DNA of 64,000 nt, taken from assembly GCF_026151205.1 (NCBI RefSeq), contig NC_087079.1:4173230-4237229 (forward strand), given 5' to 3'. The notes under the pieces are model-generated. The model saw only the letters and a list, made by a program, of their open reading frames with translations. It did no database searches and was not told where the DNA came from. This DNA comes from Bolinopsis microptera. Its lineage: Eukaryota; Ctenophora; Tentaculata; Lobata; Bolinopsidae. Below are positions 40,587 to 51,400 of this stretch, piece after piece; the stretch's first letter is position 1; the number at the start of each line of letters is the position of its first letter. The translations under genes were made by a program, and so were the position numbers.

Positions 40587-42033
40587 CGTAGTTACAAACT
40601 CTAGCAGCTAGCTATAGCATTTTGTCTACGACATTTCTTGGAGGACTTCGCCGCAATTCGACGCGCCGCACAAACTATGAACTAACATTTTTGCTTCGCA
40701 TCGAAGATGGTTGCAGAACAACGATCTGGAGGGGTTGATATCGTCAATCAACGACATTTATTGATTTGGACATTTATATTTTGAACAATCGTTTCTACAC
40801 TAAATTCTATGACAAACGACGTGATTTCAGTTTTAAAGTTGTTTATACTGAGCATTTTTAGGCGAACTGTATAGGATATGCAAATCCTCCTCGCAGTCGC
40901 AGCTAGCAGTTACTGAATTTATTCATGATGTTAAATTATTGACTTTAAGTGATAAACTGATATGATTATCCAAAATTTTTAACGGAAGATCTTACATAAA
41001 TATCTTAAATTATTTATTAATAGCCAGCCAGCGTGTATCCTCAGACACTGGCATAATTTCACAGTCAATGACTTCATGTAATTATAGTGCATGTGTTAAG
41101 CCTCCTAGCTTGTAATTCCTTATGCATCGTTAACTTTTGCGAGAGTTTTCTCTTCGGTTGTATCGAAATAGTTTTATTTACGTTGACCACTCTTTCACAG
41201 TTTACTATTAAGCTTTCAAGCAGACAGCAGTAAATTATTTTGTTTTTATCAGACTTTTACTTAAGTCTAGTTTTACATTACTTTATCTGCATACTGTATT
41301 GATCTAAGGTGTAGTATTGCCAGATCCCAGTTCAATTTGTAACGGAGTTTTATATTAACAGGAAACGTTGTAACAGAGTCAATATTGAATATGGGGTGGC
41401 AAGTCCCCATACATTGTAGACCGATAGTTTCACTGTGTCATAATATGTAAACACGGCACACGAACAGCAAAAGGATGTATTTCAAATGATTACAGATTGC
41501 CAAATTTCAGATTGTATTAATATAAGTATTACGTCGCCTTATTGTCATTGATGTATGATGAACAAATAACCTGACTGCATGTGTAGTTTTAAAACAAAAT
41601 GTCACGGATGAAACAATAAAACGAACATCTCAACATCTAATTCTAAATGGAATATTTATATATATTTTTAATTACAGTTATACTTAAAGTCATATTCATA
41701 GTTGGTGACATTTACGAATATTAATAAAAAATAATAATACTAATACCGATCTGAGTCAGATTTCTAACTTTTAGCTACAAATTAGTGTTAAAAAAAACTT
41801 CTAAACGGAAAAAATCATGGATTTATTAAAACTAATATAACGGATACTGTGCAAGATCACTGTACAGCAAGAATCTATCAACTCAAAATCTTAACCACGA
41901 TATCTAATGGTTGATCTTGAAGCGTTTAAGATACTAACAAAATCTGGACATTCAATATATAATTGCAACTTCTGTCCAATATTTGCAAATTAGAATTGTC
42001 TTCAAATGTCAAAGGCCGACAAAAATTCCAATC
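40587..42033. other. Intergenic DNA 3' of the LPMO gene
   Basis: AT-rich sequence with no recognisable gene. It should contain the LPMO 3' untranslated region, with a minus-strand AATAAA at 41822-41827. Confidence 0.5.
41822..41827 (-). terminator. Candidate poly(A) signal of the LPMO gene
   Basis: Minus-strand AATAAA lies about 210 bases after the stop codon of the LPMO frame. It is the nearest good hexamer seen. Confidence 0.4.
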
Positions 42034-45000
42034 TTACTTTCCGCTGTAATCATTACCAAGTTCCCAATCGATGTATTCCTGTTCGTCCCCAGTATCATCT
42101 CTTTTTAGAAGTTTTACTCCGCTGTAATCATCGCCAAGTTCCCAATCAATGTATTCCTTTTCGTCCTCAGTATCGTCCCTTCTTAGAAGTTTCACTTTTG
42201 AATCTTGTTCTCGTATCTCCACTTCACTGATTAGAAGATCACCAAACTCACCTTCTGGGTACACACCAATCACTTTACCCTTGGCATTTTTGGGACATTC
42301 TAAGGTCACCGAAACGGCTGGAGCATTTTCGTTCATTTCGGAAATGTCAGGAATTTTATAATCTCCAACTGTTCCGCAAACGATCTTTTTAGTCTTTTCC
42401 TTCTTTTGTGTCCAAACTACAGCCGTGACACCCTTGAGCTTGTTCCATTTTTTAAGACAACTGTCTTTGTCCTGAGAACACTCCTCGTCATTGAAATACC
42501 ACAATTTCAGAGTTATGGATTTAATCTTATAGATCTTTTCCAACCATACCTTCAGTTCTGGATTCTTTTCTTCTTGCTCAACCGATGTAACAACCGATGT
42601 TTTAACGTAACCATCATAAGCATATTTCATATTAGCTCCCGCCATGGCACCATTCAGAGTTGCCTCCTTCGGCGTCAAAAGTTGTCCGTCAAGCTCTTCC
42701 TCTTCTCCGTCATCATCCTCAGCTTCCGCCTTTCCTTTTGCGTAACCTTCCTTAAAGCCGATTTCATACCCATCCTTGTATCCTTTTACGTAAGAAGCGT
42801 CGGATCCATCAGACCCGTCAGACCCGTCTGATCCGTCTTTTCCATCTGAATCTGATCCATCAGACCCGTCTTTTCCATCTGATCCGTCTTTTCCATCAGA
42901 TCCGTCTTCTCCGTCAGAATCATCAGAACCATCTGATCCGTCTTTTTCATCTGATCCGTCTTCTCCGTCAGAATCATCAGAGTTTTCACATTCTTTCTGG
43001 ATTCCTGAAATTACGCCGTCAGCTTCCACCGATTTTACAATTTTGTTCTTGAGCCAGCAACTCCTAGCGTACTCACCATGGAAGTTTTCGAGCACGTAGG
43101 AAAATGCAACACAGTCAGATCTTGCACTGCACTGTTTCTCACAGATATCAGCACTATCAACACGATTTTCTAGGCCGTTAACTAAATCCCCCTCATGAAA
43201 GGCTAAGTTCTGTTTACGCTCAAATGGACAGTTCCCATCTTCGTTTCCGTCAGAACCATCTTTTCCATCAGATCCGTCTTTTCCATTTGAATCTGATCCA
43301 TCAGACCCGTCTTTTCCATTTGATCCGTCTTTTCCATCTGATCCATCAGAACCATCAGACCCGTCTTTTCCATCTGATCCGTCTTTTCCATCTGATCCGT
43401 CTTTTCCATCTGATCCGTCTTCTCCGTCAGAATCATCAGAGTTTTCACATTCTTTTTGGATTCCTGAAATTACACCGTCAGCTTCCATTGATTTTACAAT
43501 TTTGTTCTTGAGCCAGCAACTCCTAGCGTACTCACCATGGAAGTTTTCGAGCACGTAGGAAAATGCAACACAGTCAGATCTTGCACTGCACTGTTGCTCA
43601 CAGATATCAGCACTATCAACACGATTTTCTAGGCCGTTAACTAAATCCCCCTCATGAAAGGCTAAGTTCTGTTTACGCTCAAATGGACAGTTCCCATCTT
43701 CGTTTCCGTCAGAACCATCTTTTCCATCAGATCCGTCTTTTCCGTCTTTTCCATCAGACTCATCGCATTCCGTTCGCATTCCGGAAATTACCCCAGCTGC
43801 ATCACGCTTATCATTTAGGTTGTTCTTCAACCAACAGCTTCGAGAATATTCACCCGCGTTTTGAAGGACATAAGAGAAACCGATACAGTCGGATCTTGAA
43901 TTACACTGCTCCTCACAAATTTCAGCACTATCAACAAGATTTTCCAGACCGTTGACAAGATCCCCGTTCCAATAACCGACATTATTTTGACGTTTGAAAG
44001 AACATTTCTCCGCTTCTTCATCCCCTCCATCAGATTCGTCACCTCCATCACCTCCATTATCTTCAGTGACCTTGATAGCGGAGCAGGTATTCCATATCTG
44101 AGGGGTCTGCTCGTTGTCCCACCTCCAAGACAGCACGTACTCTCCAAGCTCCAAATTTCCTGGTACTACCACCTTGTCAACTACTGCAAACTTGAAAGCT
44201 TTCTCAAAGTGTGTATCCCCTTGAGTAAAGCTGAACCCATGTAGACCCGGTGAAGGTGCGGGGAACTGAGTACCCTTAGGACAGCTGTTGTCGCTGAAGA
44301 ATCCTCCATCTCCTCCTTCACAAGGTGGGATAGGGTTTCTCCTCCAAGTAGAGCCAGTAGGTTTCGTTCCAATGTTAGTATCTGTAGCAGGGATAGACTT
44401 CCAAGTAGATTCTTCACCGTTGTGTGCAATGAAGTGGTTAGAGCCATAGAACTTGAGCGGAGATTTCTGAAAGCATTCCTCAGTAACACCAGCCCTTCCT
44501 CCGGCAGGAACCTTACAGATCCTATACTGGTACCCACCACCATGGTTAGCAGACAGAGAGAAGCCTACATTTTGAACGCTACCTCTGGGCCAGGTAGTCA
44601 TGGGAACATCTCTCTGCGCGTAGTACTCCTCCGCAGCCCGTCCGAAACTATGACCACCCCCCGGGCAGTTAATTTTCTCCTTGTTTACTCCCCTCGGGCA
44701 ACCCTCTGGATTCCCACCCGCTGATCCACAAGGACTGAAAACGCGGGCTGTGCCAGGGGCGTACCAAGGATTCAGTCCGTTTCTCCTGTCCACCTGCCAG
44801 TGCTTAAAGGTCCTCATACTTTCTGGAAGTGTCTGTCCCACTCCGTCCGGTACTCTGGTGAAGTTAGAATACCACTGTAAGGCACAGCTGTTGTCCACAC
44901 CATTTGCAGGATCGTTCCGTCCACATCCGATAAATCCTCCGTGGTTTTTGTAGGCTCTGTAGAGATTAAGTCCGACCTTTTGCCAATCTTGAAATACTGG

Positions 45001-45072
45001 AGGGTAGACCATGTTGCCATGTCCTGAAATCTGAGCCAGCAAGATTGCGAAGAAGGTGCAAACACGCAACAT
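42034..45072 (-). CDS. Secreted LPMO-like protein with three PAN/apple modules and a galactose-binding-like domain
   Basis: Single 1012-codon frame, no intron. Residues 1-17 are a signal peptide (ending LLAQISG) that exposes His18 as mature residue 1, the copper-brace His of lytic polysaccharide monooxygenases. The candidate second His is His177 in SANHGGGYQYRICK. WNTCSAIKV near 327 and EYVLSWRWDNEQTPQIW (311-327) end the catalytic-like domain. This set of motifs resembles LPMO-like proteins of algae and other protists (from recall) more than insect AA15. Three PAN/apple modules follow (about 357-436, 462-542, 614-694), joined by (SDGKDG)n linkers. A GYKDGYEIGFKEGYAKG helix spans 764-780, a fucolectin/F5-8-like domain 798-955, and a twofold acidic repeat ending EYIDWELG 958-1012. 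Likely role: oxidative binding or cleavage of an extracellular polysaccharide. The substrate is unknown. Confidence 0.85.
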   Translation of the reverse strand: MLRVCTFFAILLAQISGHGNMVYPPVFQDWQKVGLNLYRAYKNHGGFIGCGRNDPANGVDNSCALQWYSNFTRVPDGVGQTLPESMRTFKHWQVDRRNGLNPWYAPGTARVFSPCGSAGGNPEGCPRGVNKEKINCPGGGHSFGRAAEEYYAQRDVPMTTWPRGSVQNVGFSLSANHGGGYQYRICKVPAGGRAGVTEECFQKSPLKFYGSNHFIAHNGEESTWKSIPATDTNIGTKPTGSTWRRNPIPPCEGGDGGFFSDNSCPKGTQFPAPSPGLHGFSFTQGDTHFEKAFKFAVVDKVVVPGNLELGEYVLSWRWDNEQTPQIWNTCSAIKVTEDNGGDGGDESDGGDEEAEKCSFKRQNNVGYWNGDLVNGLENLVDSAEICEEQCNSRSDCIGFSYVLQNAGEYSRSCWLKNNLNDKRDAAGVISGMRTECDESDGKDGKDGSDGKDGSDGNEDGNCPFERKQNLAFHEGDLVNGLENRVDSADICEQQCSARSDCVAFSYVLENFHGEYARSCWLKNKIVKSMEADGVISGIQKECENSDDSDGEDGSDGKDGSDGKDGSDGKDGSDGSDGSDGKDGSNGKDGSDGSDSNGKDGSDGKDGSDGNEDGNCPFERKQNLAFHEGDLVNGLENRVDSADICEKQCSARSDCVAFSYVLENFHGEYARSCWLKNKIVKSVEADGVISGIQKECENSDDSDGEDGSDEKDGSDGSDDSDGEDGSDGKDGSDGKDGSDGSDSDGKDGSDGSDGSDGSDASYVKGYKDGYEIGFKEGYAKGKAEAEDDDGEEEELDGQLLTPKEATLNGAMAGANMKYAYDGYVKTSVVTSVEQEEKNPELKVWLEKIYKIKSITLKLWYFNDEECSQDKDSCLKKWNKLKGVTAVVWTQKKEKTKKIVCGTVGDYKIPDISEMNENAPAVSVTLECPKNAKGKVIGVYPEGEFGDLLISEVEIREQDSKVKLLRRDDTEDEKEYIDWELGDDYSGVKLLKRDDTGDEQEYIDWELGNDYSGK

Positions 45073-46349
45073 TTTGATTCTTGAAGCTACAAATATCCAC
45101 GAATCGAATAATTGGGTAAACCGTAAAAGAAGAACAAGAAGTGGTCACTTGGTCAGGTTATCCACCTTTTGTAGTGGTCTGGTGACAGGATAAACAATAG
45201 CGAACAAGTGACGTCAGGCCGTCAGGGACAACAAAGTGTCATTGTTACTTTGTTAGTATAGTAGTACCACTGCCCCTACCTTCTATTGTAGCTATTGTAG
45301 TATCAGTAAAGCTTATTGTTGCTCCGAGTCTTTTTAGCTTTTTAGCATAGCTTATTTTTAGTCTTTTTAGTTTAAGTGCATCTGAATAGCCACATAACGG
45401 TTATGCGACAAAATTAACGTTTAGGAATATTATTCGCATTGATATACAGAATGTGAAATAATGATATTAGCGGAAATGAGTAGTCCAGAAGATAACCTAT
45501 TGTGGGTAGATGATGATATTATGAGAAAGTTAGGCGGGTATAGTTATCGATAAAAGCTCTATTACATCTGATCTCGCATACAGGGAGCTTGAATAGAGTT
45601 TACGGAACAATCGAGTAACTTTAACAACAAAGAACAATAAGATATGATGTCAACACCAATGAATAGAAGCAGCAGCTTGTATCGTAGTATCATCAAAACA
45701 AACAAGATAACAGAATCAGTAACCCGGGTAACATCAAAACAATCAAGATGACAGAATTAGTAACCCGGGTAACATCAAAACAAACAAGATACCGAATTAG
45801 TAAACAGGGTGATAGAATAACAAACAGACTTTTCATCTTGAGTTCTTCTTCTCGCATGGTTTAATTCCACGCGGTAACGAATTTCAATATGTAATAAATT
45901 TAAGTTTGCTATGTCATCTTTGTCATATTATGAAAATTAAAAAAGTCTCATCTCATCTTTATCTAATCTGGTACAACAACAGCTTCTGCTGCCAATAATT
46001 TTAGCATATAAAATTTCTCAGAATTCACTCGGAAGAGCAGATAAGATGGTGGACACGCTACATAATGTTTAAAGGTTTTATAACGAAGTTATCATTAATC
46101 AATTTTGGTAATGGGACTGCCTAAATAAGTCGAGACTCGAGATTTTATATCTTTAATTTATTCAACTTCACCATGTTTACAAACCCTCACCATAACTTCC
46201 TGTCCCGGTAACATGTTATCTTAACCGCCGAACACTGGGACCACTGTGAACATGACTCACTCATTGTTATATTATATGCAACAAACTCACTCAGTAACCA
46301 TCCCCCATTTTGTACGTTTTTACTTTGCAAATAGTTATTGGTTAAAACG
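45073..46349. other. Divergent intergenic region between LPMO and pentraxin genes
   Basis: The two genes are head to head, 1.28 kb apart, so both promoters must lie here. A 38 bp tandem repeat is present (listed separately). No TATA box was recognised with confidence. Confidence 0.5.
45690..45815. repeat. Three ~45 bp tandem repeats
   Basis: AACCCGGGTAACATCAAAAC with CAAGAT and CAGAAT recurs three times with small changes. Confidence 0.85.
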
Positions 46350-47249
46350 ATGAGAGGTCAGGTAAACCTAGCAGTAGGTCTACTGTTCCTGTTGGTCAGT
46401 CCTGCTGTTGGATACAACACTGCAGAAGGTTCCAGACTAGTAGACAGACGGCAGTTCGCTCTCAAGTTCGGGGATACATTAGATGATTTCATCGTGTTCA
46501 GGCCCGATATGTCACCTCTACAAAATGCGCTTACAGTATGTTCCTGGGTGAGGACGCTGCAGACTTCCAATTGCCATCCTACCTGGTTATCTTATGCTAC
46601 TAGCACTTACAATCACGAAATATACATCTCTGATAACGGTCTCCACAACTATTTCCTCAATACTGACTTAGACATGAGCAGCAAGATAAACTTGTCTATA
46701 GGTGCATGGAACCACTACTGTGCTTCTTGGAGTACATCATCCAACACAAGGAAGATCTACTTCAACGGGGAACTTATTGGGCAGGGTGCGACAACCTCCA
46801 GAACTCTCGCACTAGGCGGGTCTTTAAACTTTGGACATGAGCGACACTTTGACGGCAGTAACAGGGAGGTCAGTGAAATATTCGGAGGGGAGCTTTTTAA
46901 GGTTAACTTTTTCGCAAAGGAGCTGACAGGGGAGGAGGTACTGGGGATGAAAGAGGCGGGACTCTGCTCGGACGTGGAGGAGAGTTACGGGAGAGTCCGG
47001 TATCTCAGATGGGAGGACCTACTCCTGGAGCAGAGAAACGGGAACATCACCGAAGTGACCCAGGATGTCCTGCTCGGAGTTGTCACGCAGAGAATGAGGA
47101 GGAGACTACAAACGATACAGAGAAACCCATACCAGGATCACCGGACAGCAGGAGTGTTGAGAAGAACACGACGGAATGTGAGTGTGAGAAGAAGGATCTC
47201 ACTCGCTGGGATCTACTATATTCTAAAGAGTTCTTCAACCGGACCCTGA
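46350..47249 (+). CDS. Secreted pentraxin family protein
   Basis: Residues 1-20 form a signal peptide. Residues about 30-205 are a pentraxin fold. The family signature H-x-C-x-[ST]-W-x-[ST] is present as HYCASWST (122-129), and Cys64 and Cys124 match the conserved pentraxin disulphide spacing. GHERHFDG (162-169) occupies the position of the calcium-binding loop, but the exact ligand residues are not clearly kept. Pentraxins are secreted lectin-like pattern-recognition proteins. I start at the ATG at 46350 rather than the TTG 12 bases upstream. The gene is intronless. The last ~60 codons in this frame are Arg-rich and unlike a protein. The +2 frame from about 47090 to 47311 is far more protein-like, so the C-terminus is probably frame-shifted or spliced. 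Confidence 0.85.
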   Translation: MRGQVNLAVGLLFLLVSPAVGYNTAEGSRLVDRRQFALKFGDTLDDFIVFRPDMSPLQNALTVCSWVRTLQTSNCHPTWLSYATSTYNHEIYISDNGLHNYFLNTDLDMSSKINLSIGAWNHYCASWSTSSNTRKIYFNGELIGQGATTSRTLALGGSLNFGHERHFDGSNREVSEIFGGELFKVNFFAKELTGEEVLGMKEAGLCSDVEESYGRVRYLRWEDLLLEQRNGNITEVTQDVLLGVVTQRMRRRLQTIQRNPYQDHRTAGVLRRTRRNVSVRRRISLAGIYYILKSSSTGP

Positions 47250-47311
47250 CTAAGAGCCTTCTGGAACAAATTAGATCTTACTGGGACATCCTTGGCATGT
47301 ATGCTTTATAA
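47090..47311 (+). other. Probable true C-terminus of the pentraxin in a second frame
   Basis: After an acidic Thr/Asn linker (ENEEETTNDTEKPIPGSP) this frame encodes TECECEKKDLTRWDLLYSKE and then an amphipathic end closing with a stop at 47311. The composition is typical of a secreted protein tail. A one-base indel, a real frameshift or a very short unseen intron near 47085-47110 would connect it to the pentraxin domain. Confidence 0.55.
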
Positions 47312-47533
47312 CTGAGTTAAAGGTTTGACATCTACAACATCACTAGGCTAAAATGCAAAATCATTTTCCCTGTTATGAATTAAGATAAATAAGCTAACTA
47401 ATTAACTGATTAATTAACTAATTAGTTTCTCCAACAGGACATTTCGTGGGTACAACAATAACTGAAGAATTGATCACTCATTTCAAGATCTTCCACTCCT
47501 GCAGAGAGTCCTGCAGTATCCTTACTGGATAAA

Positions 47534-47539
47534 AATAAA
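47534..47539 (+). terminator. Candidate poly(A) signal of the pentraxin gene
   Basis: AATAAA lies about 220 bases after the second-frame stop. Confidence 0.4.
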
Positions 47540-48479
47540 CATTTTCCAAAAAGGACCTTGGACACAGACCACAGTGGTTTAGAGTGATTTAGGATTTTAA
47601 CTCCGGATTATTTAATAGAAATATTTAAACATTCATTTCTTCTAACTTAAAAATATATCCACATCTTTTTGCTAAGAAAAGACCTTAATTTCTGCTAACC
47701 ATCTTCGAAGTATGAACACAAACTCATATTAAAAGATTATTTCGAGACGGTTAAATTATACTGTAACGAGATATCTATATATTTTGATCTTATCGTAATT
47801 AATTCTTATGGTTAACTTTTGTCGATTTTTGTTAGAAATATTATTCACGTGGATTAGTATTCTAGTAAAAATCTACTAGATCTTAATTTCAGATCTAGTC
47901 AGTCCCATTAGCAAAGAACTTAAGTTCGTGCCACTCCGCTAAGGTATAATTTTCCGATCTGAATACACGCGAATTGACGATGCAAAACAGCGTAATTAAA
48001 TATTGCTCCAAAATTGTTTTGGATCCTCATCTGTACGTTTGATGAGGCTCTATTTTCTCAAGATAACGTAATACCCTGGAAAAATTTAAACTGATTACTG
48101 ATTAAATTAATTATTGGTATGATTAGCATCATAGGTACTAGCATTATAAATATAAGTACAATGGCAAATAGGTACAATTCAGGCTGGCTATTAGCCATAA
48201 ACATAAGTAAGTGTCGGCTATTAGCCGGATGTTGAAGGGCTGTTAAGATTTTCCTTAAAACAAAGACTGACCGATGTGGGTGGAAAGGGCTGGTAGATGG
48301 CTGTTAGAAGTGCGATTAAAATGTCTATATTAGCCTGCTGTTACGGTTACATCCGGTTAATGTACATGAGTTAATACCTTAGATGTGTGCTGGACGGTAT
48401 ACCTAAGATCCACAGTAGTGTGTCAACCTACAACCATCACGTCAGAAAAGAACCGTCTTATAGGCCCTTCCAATGGGAA
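47540..48479. other. Intergenic DNA between pentraxin and LINE
   Basis: AT-rich; no gene, repeat or motif recognised. Confidence 0.5.
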
Positions 48480-51400
48480 TTAAACAGGAATTAAACAGGA
48501 ATTAAACAAAATTGGGTCAAACGGCAGATGCCGTGTCTGACCAATATAGGAATAGAAGGTTTAAAATTCAAAACTACCCCAATGTATCAAATAACCAAAC
48601 AAGGTGGTAAAAGTAGATAACCATGTGAAAGAATATAGCACAGATAGCACAGTCGTATGCAGAAAAAACTCAGCCAAGAGCACTCAACAATGACAAAGAA
48701 AGTATCATACAATGTCCACACACTTATCAAAATATACAAAACACGACATTCATTCAGTATTTTTCTTCGTGAACCTCCGTTCATCGACCTTATTTAAAAA
48801 CCGTCCAATGTCTCTGATAGTTGTTGAGTCGTCGAAGATTTCTCCCGGTTCTTCTCTCATTACTAACAGGTCCCTCGTTCGTTGATGTAGGTTTTTGCGT
48901 AGGTCTTCGTATAGGGGGCATTCGTAGAGGATGTGATGCTCATCTTCTATCACTGGATAGGCCCCTGGTAGCTCATAGAGAAGATCTAACAAGTCATCGT
49001 CACTTGAGCAGCAATGTCTGCAGGCCCGATGTTTTATGTTAAACCGCTTTTTGCCGTAGCGACCAGTTTCAACGTTAAAGCGGTGGGAGCTGCTTCTGAA
49101 TTGCGCGATCTTCTTTGAGCAGTTAGGTTTAAGATCAAGGGCTAGATACGTCTCTTGAGCAAACTTTCTCTTCACTAAGTTGTAGAATGATAGTTTTCTG
49201 TTAGATGTCCTTTCTGTTTCCCATGAGTTTATAAACCACTTTTGCAAACTCTTTCTAATCTGGCTTGGTCTTAATCCTTGGTTTCTCTCTGATGCCTCGA
49301 TGGTTTCTTGCATCTGCTCGAGAGTGGAGAACCAGCTCAGGTTTAGGGTCGCCTGCTCTTCGAAAGCGTGTCTAGCAAAGCAGTCACGACCGTCTACAAC
49401 CATTTGTTCAAGTCTTTCTTTGTAGTTAAACACTTGCTTTGATAGCGTGATGCCTAGTGGATGCCTGCCTGTGTCACCCCATATCGCAGCATTGGATGTT
49501 GACTTCCTCACCCCTAAGGTCCATTTCAAAAGAGACAGATGAAAGTTCTCTAGAGGGTCCCTGGCAATGAGTGTACACACGTTTCCTGTTTCTGGTGTGG
49601 TGCTCGTGTTTGCGGGGAAGTTGCGGAACAGAGCTGTGCTTGGCAGCCACACTTGGCAACCATACGACACCACAGGTACAATAAGTGTATCATATAGCTT
49701 GAACAGTATAGATTTCCTGATGTGGCGGGTATCAATGTAGCTTTTCAAAGAGAAATAACTTCTTAATGCTTTTTGCCTCAGCTTTTGTTGTGTTAGCTTA
49801 AGTGATCCGCTCAGAGTAAATGTAATGCCAAGGTAACAGTACTCTCTCCCGGAGGGGATCTGTTGTTCTCCCAGTTTGAACTCATGACTTTCCTTCAGAT
49901 GCCTTCCTGTTGGGTTAAACACAAGGACTGAAGTTTTTCCAATGTTTACTGTCAGGCCCCATTCTGAGCAGTAATTGTTTAGGACATCAAGCATTTGTTG
50001 AAGACTGTGTTTGTTGAGGGCTAGAAGGACAAGGTCGTCTGCCCATAGCAGATGAGTTATATCTGTATCATTTAGGACAGGGACTTTCACTCCTTCGATG
50101 TTGTTGAGATCATGTGAAAGCTGGTGGATAAAGCATTTAAACAGTTCAGGGGACATGGGGTGTCCTTGTTCAGTACCACATATTATGTCGATCTTCTGTG
50201 ACAGCTTGTCTAGTAGCTTCACTTTGGCTGAGGAGTTTGAGTACATGAACTTAATGCACTCAAAGAATCTCCCTTGAATACCCATTTTCCACAACTTGTA
50301 TAGGAGTGCCTCACGACAGATGGAATCAAACGCTTTGGCATAATCGACAAAGCATGTGTATAGCCTTTGGCGTTTCTTGGTGACATACTTTTCCACGCAG
50401 GTTGAAAGTGTGAAAATGTGGTCAGCTGTCTGTGCGTCTTTACAGAAACCTAGTTGGTTGGCTGTATCAGGATCACATTGATCACGGAATGATATCAATC
50501 TTTTCAGCAATATGCTTGCAAAGAGCTTTCCGAGATTGCTCGCTACAGCGATGGCTCTGTAGTTGTTTGGATCATAGATATCACCTTTTTTGTGTAGTGG
50601 TGTAACTACTGATGAAGTCCATGGGTAAATTGATAGGCTTAGGCAGTGGTTGAAGAGGTTGAGGACTGCTTTGAGCATGGATCGTGTTGAGGCTTTGAAG
50701 AATTCATTAGAAATTAGATCTTCGGAAACTGCCTTTCCTTTTTTAGTGGCCTTAATGCAAGCACACAGCTCTTCCATCTTTATATCTTGATCCAAAAGCT
50801 TGGTCAGGTCGTCACAAATGTTGTTTTTCTGCATCTTTGACTGTAGCTCTGCGATCTTAGAATCTTTGATGTTCTTTTTGCCGTAAAGTTCACTGAAGAA
50901 CTTGCAAAAGTTGATCATATCGAAGGCATATGTCTTGATATCAAGACTGGTTGCAGGCGATTTTGTATTTTTAAGAGCTTTGAAGGATTTCCAGCAGATG
51001 TTGTTCCCTGTTTCTATGTCCTTGCAAAGCTTCTCAAAGAATTCTGATCGCTTATGTCTGATCATCTTTCTATATTGTCGCCGAGTGTCGTAATAAGAGT
51101 CCCTGAGGAGCTTGTCCAATGGGGATCTTCCATACTTTTTTGCTAGAATGTTGAGTGTCCTCTTAAGACGGATACATTCACTGTCAAACCATGCCATTTT
51201 TGGCTTCATTCGACTCTTCTTTTTGGTGCTACCATATTTATTATGTCTCGGCCCTTTCTGACGACTTGAGGCGTTTTTTCGGGGCATCACTTGTTCAGCA
51301 ACTTGATGATACAGCTCAACAATTTGGTTGTTAAGGTTAAGAACGTCTTGAGGGGTTTTGCATGAACTTGTAGCCAGAGTTTCCGTCTTTTCCTTTATAC

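Noticed and set aside
42149-44953. Many plus-strand frames opposite the LPMO gene
   Set aside because: They are shadows of the repetitive LPMO coding sequence (His/Leu/Arg-rich from the SDGKDG linkers).
46338-46349. TTG start upstream of the pentraxin
   Set aside because: A TTG start is not expected in an animal nuclear gene. The ATG 12 bases later is directly followed by a good signal peptide.
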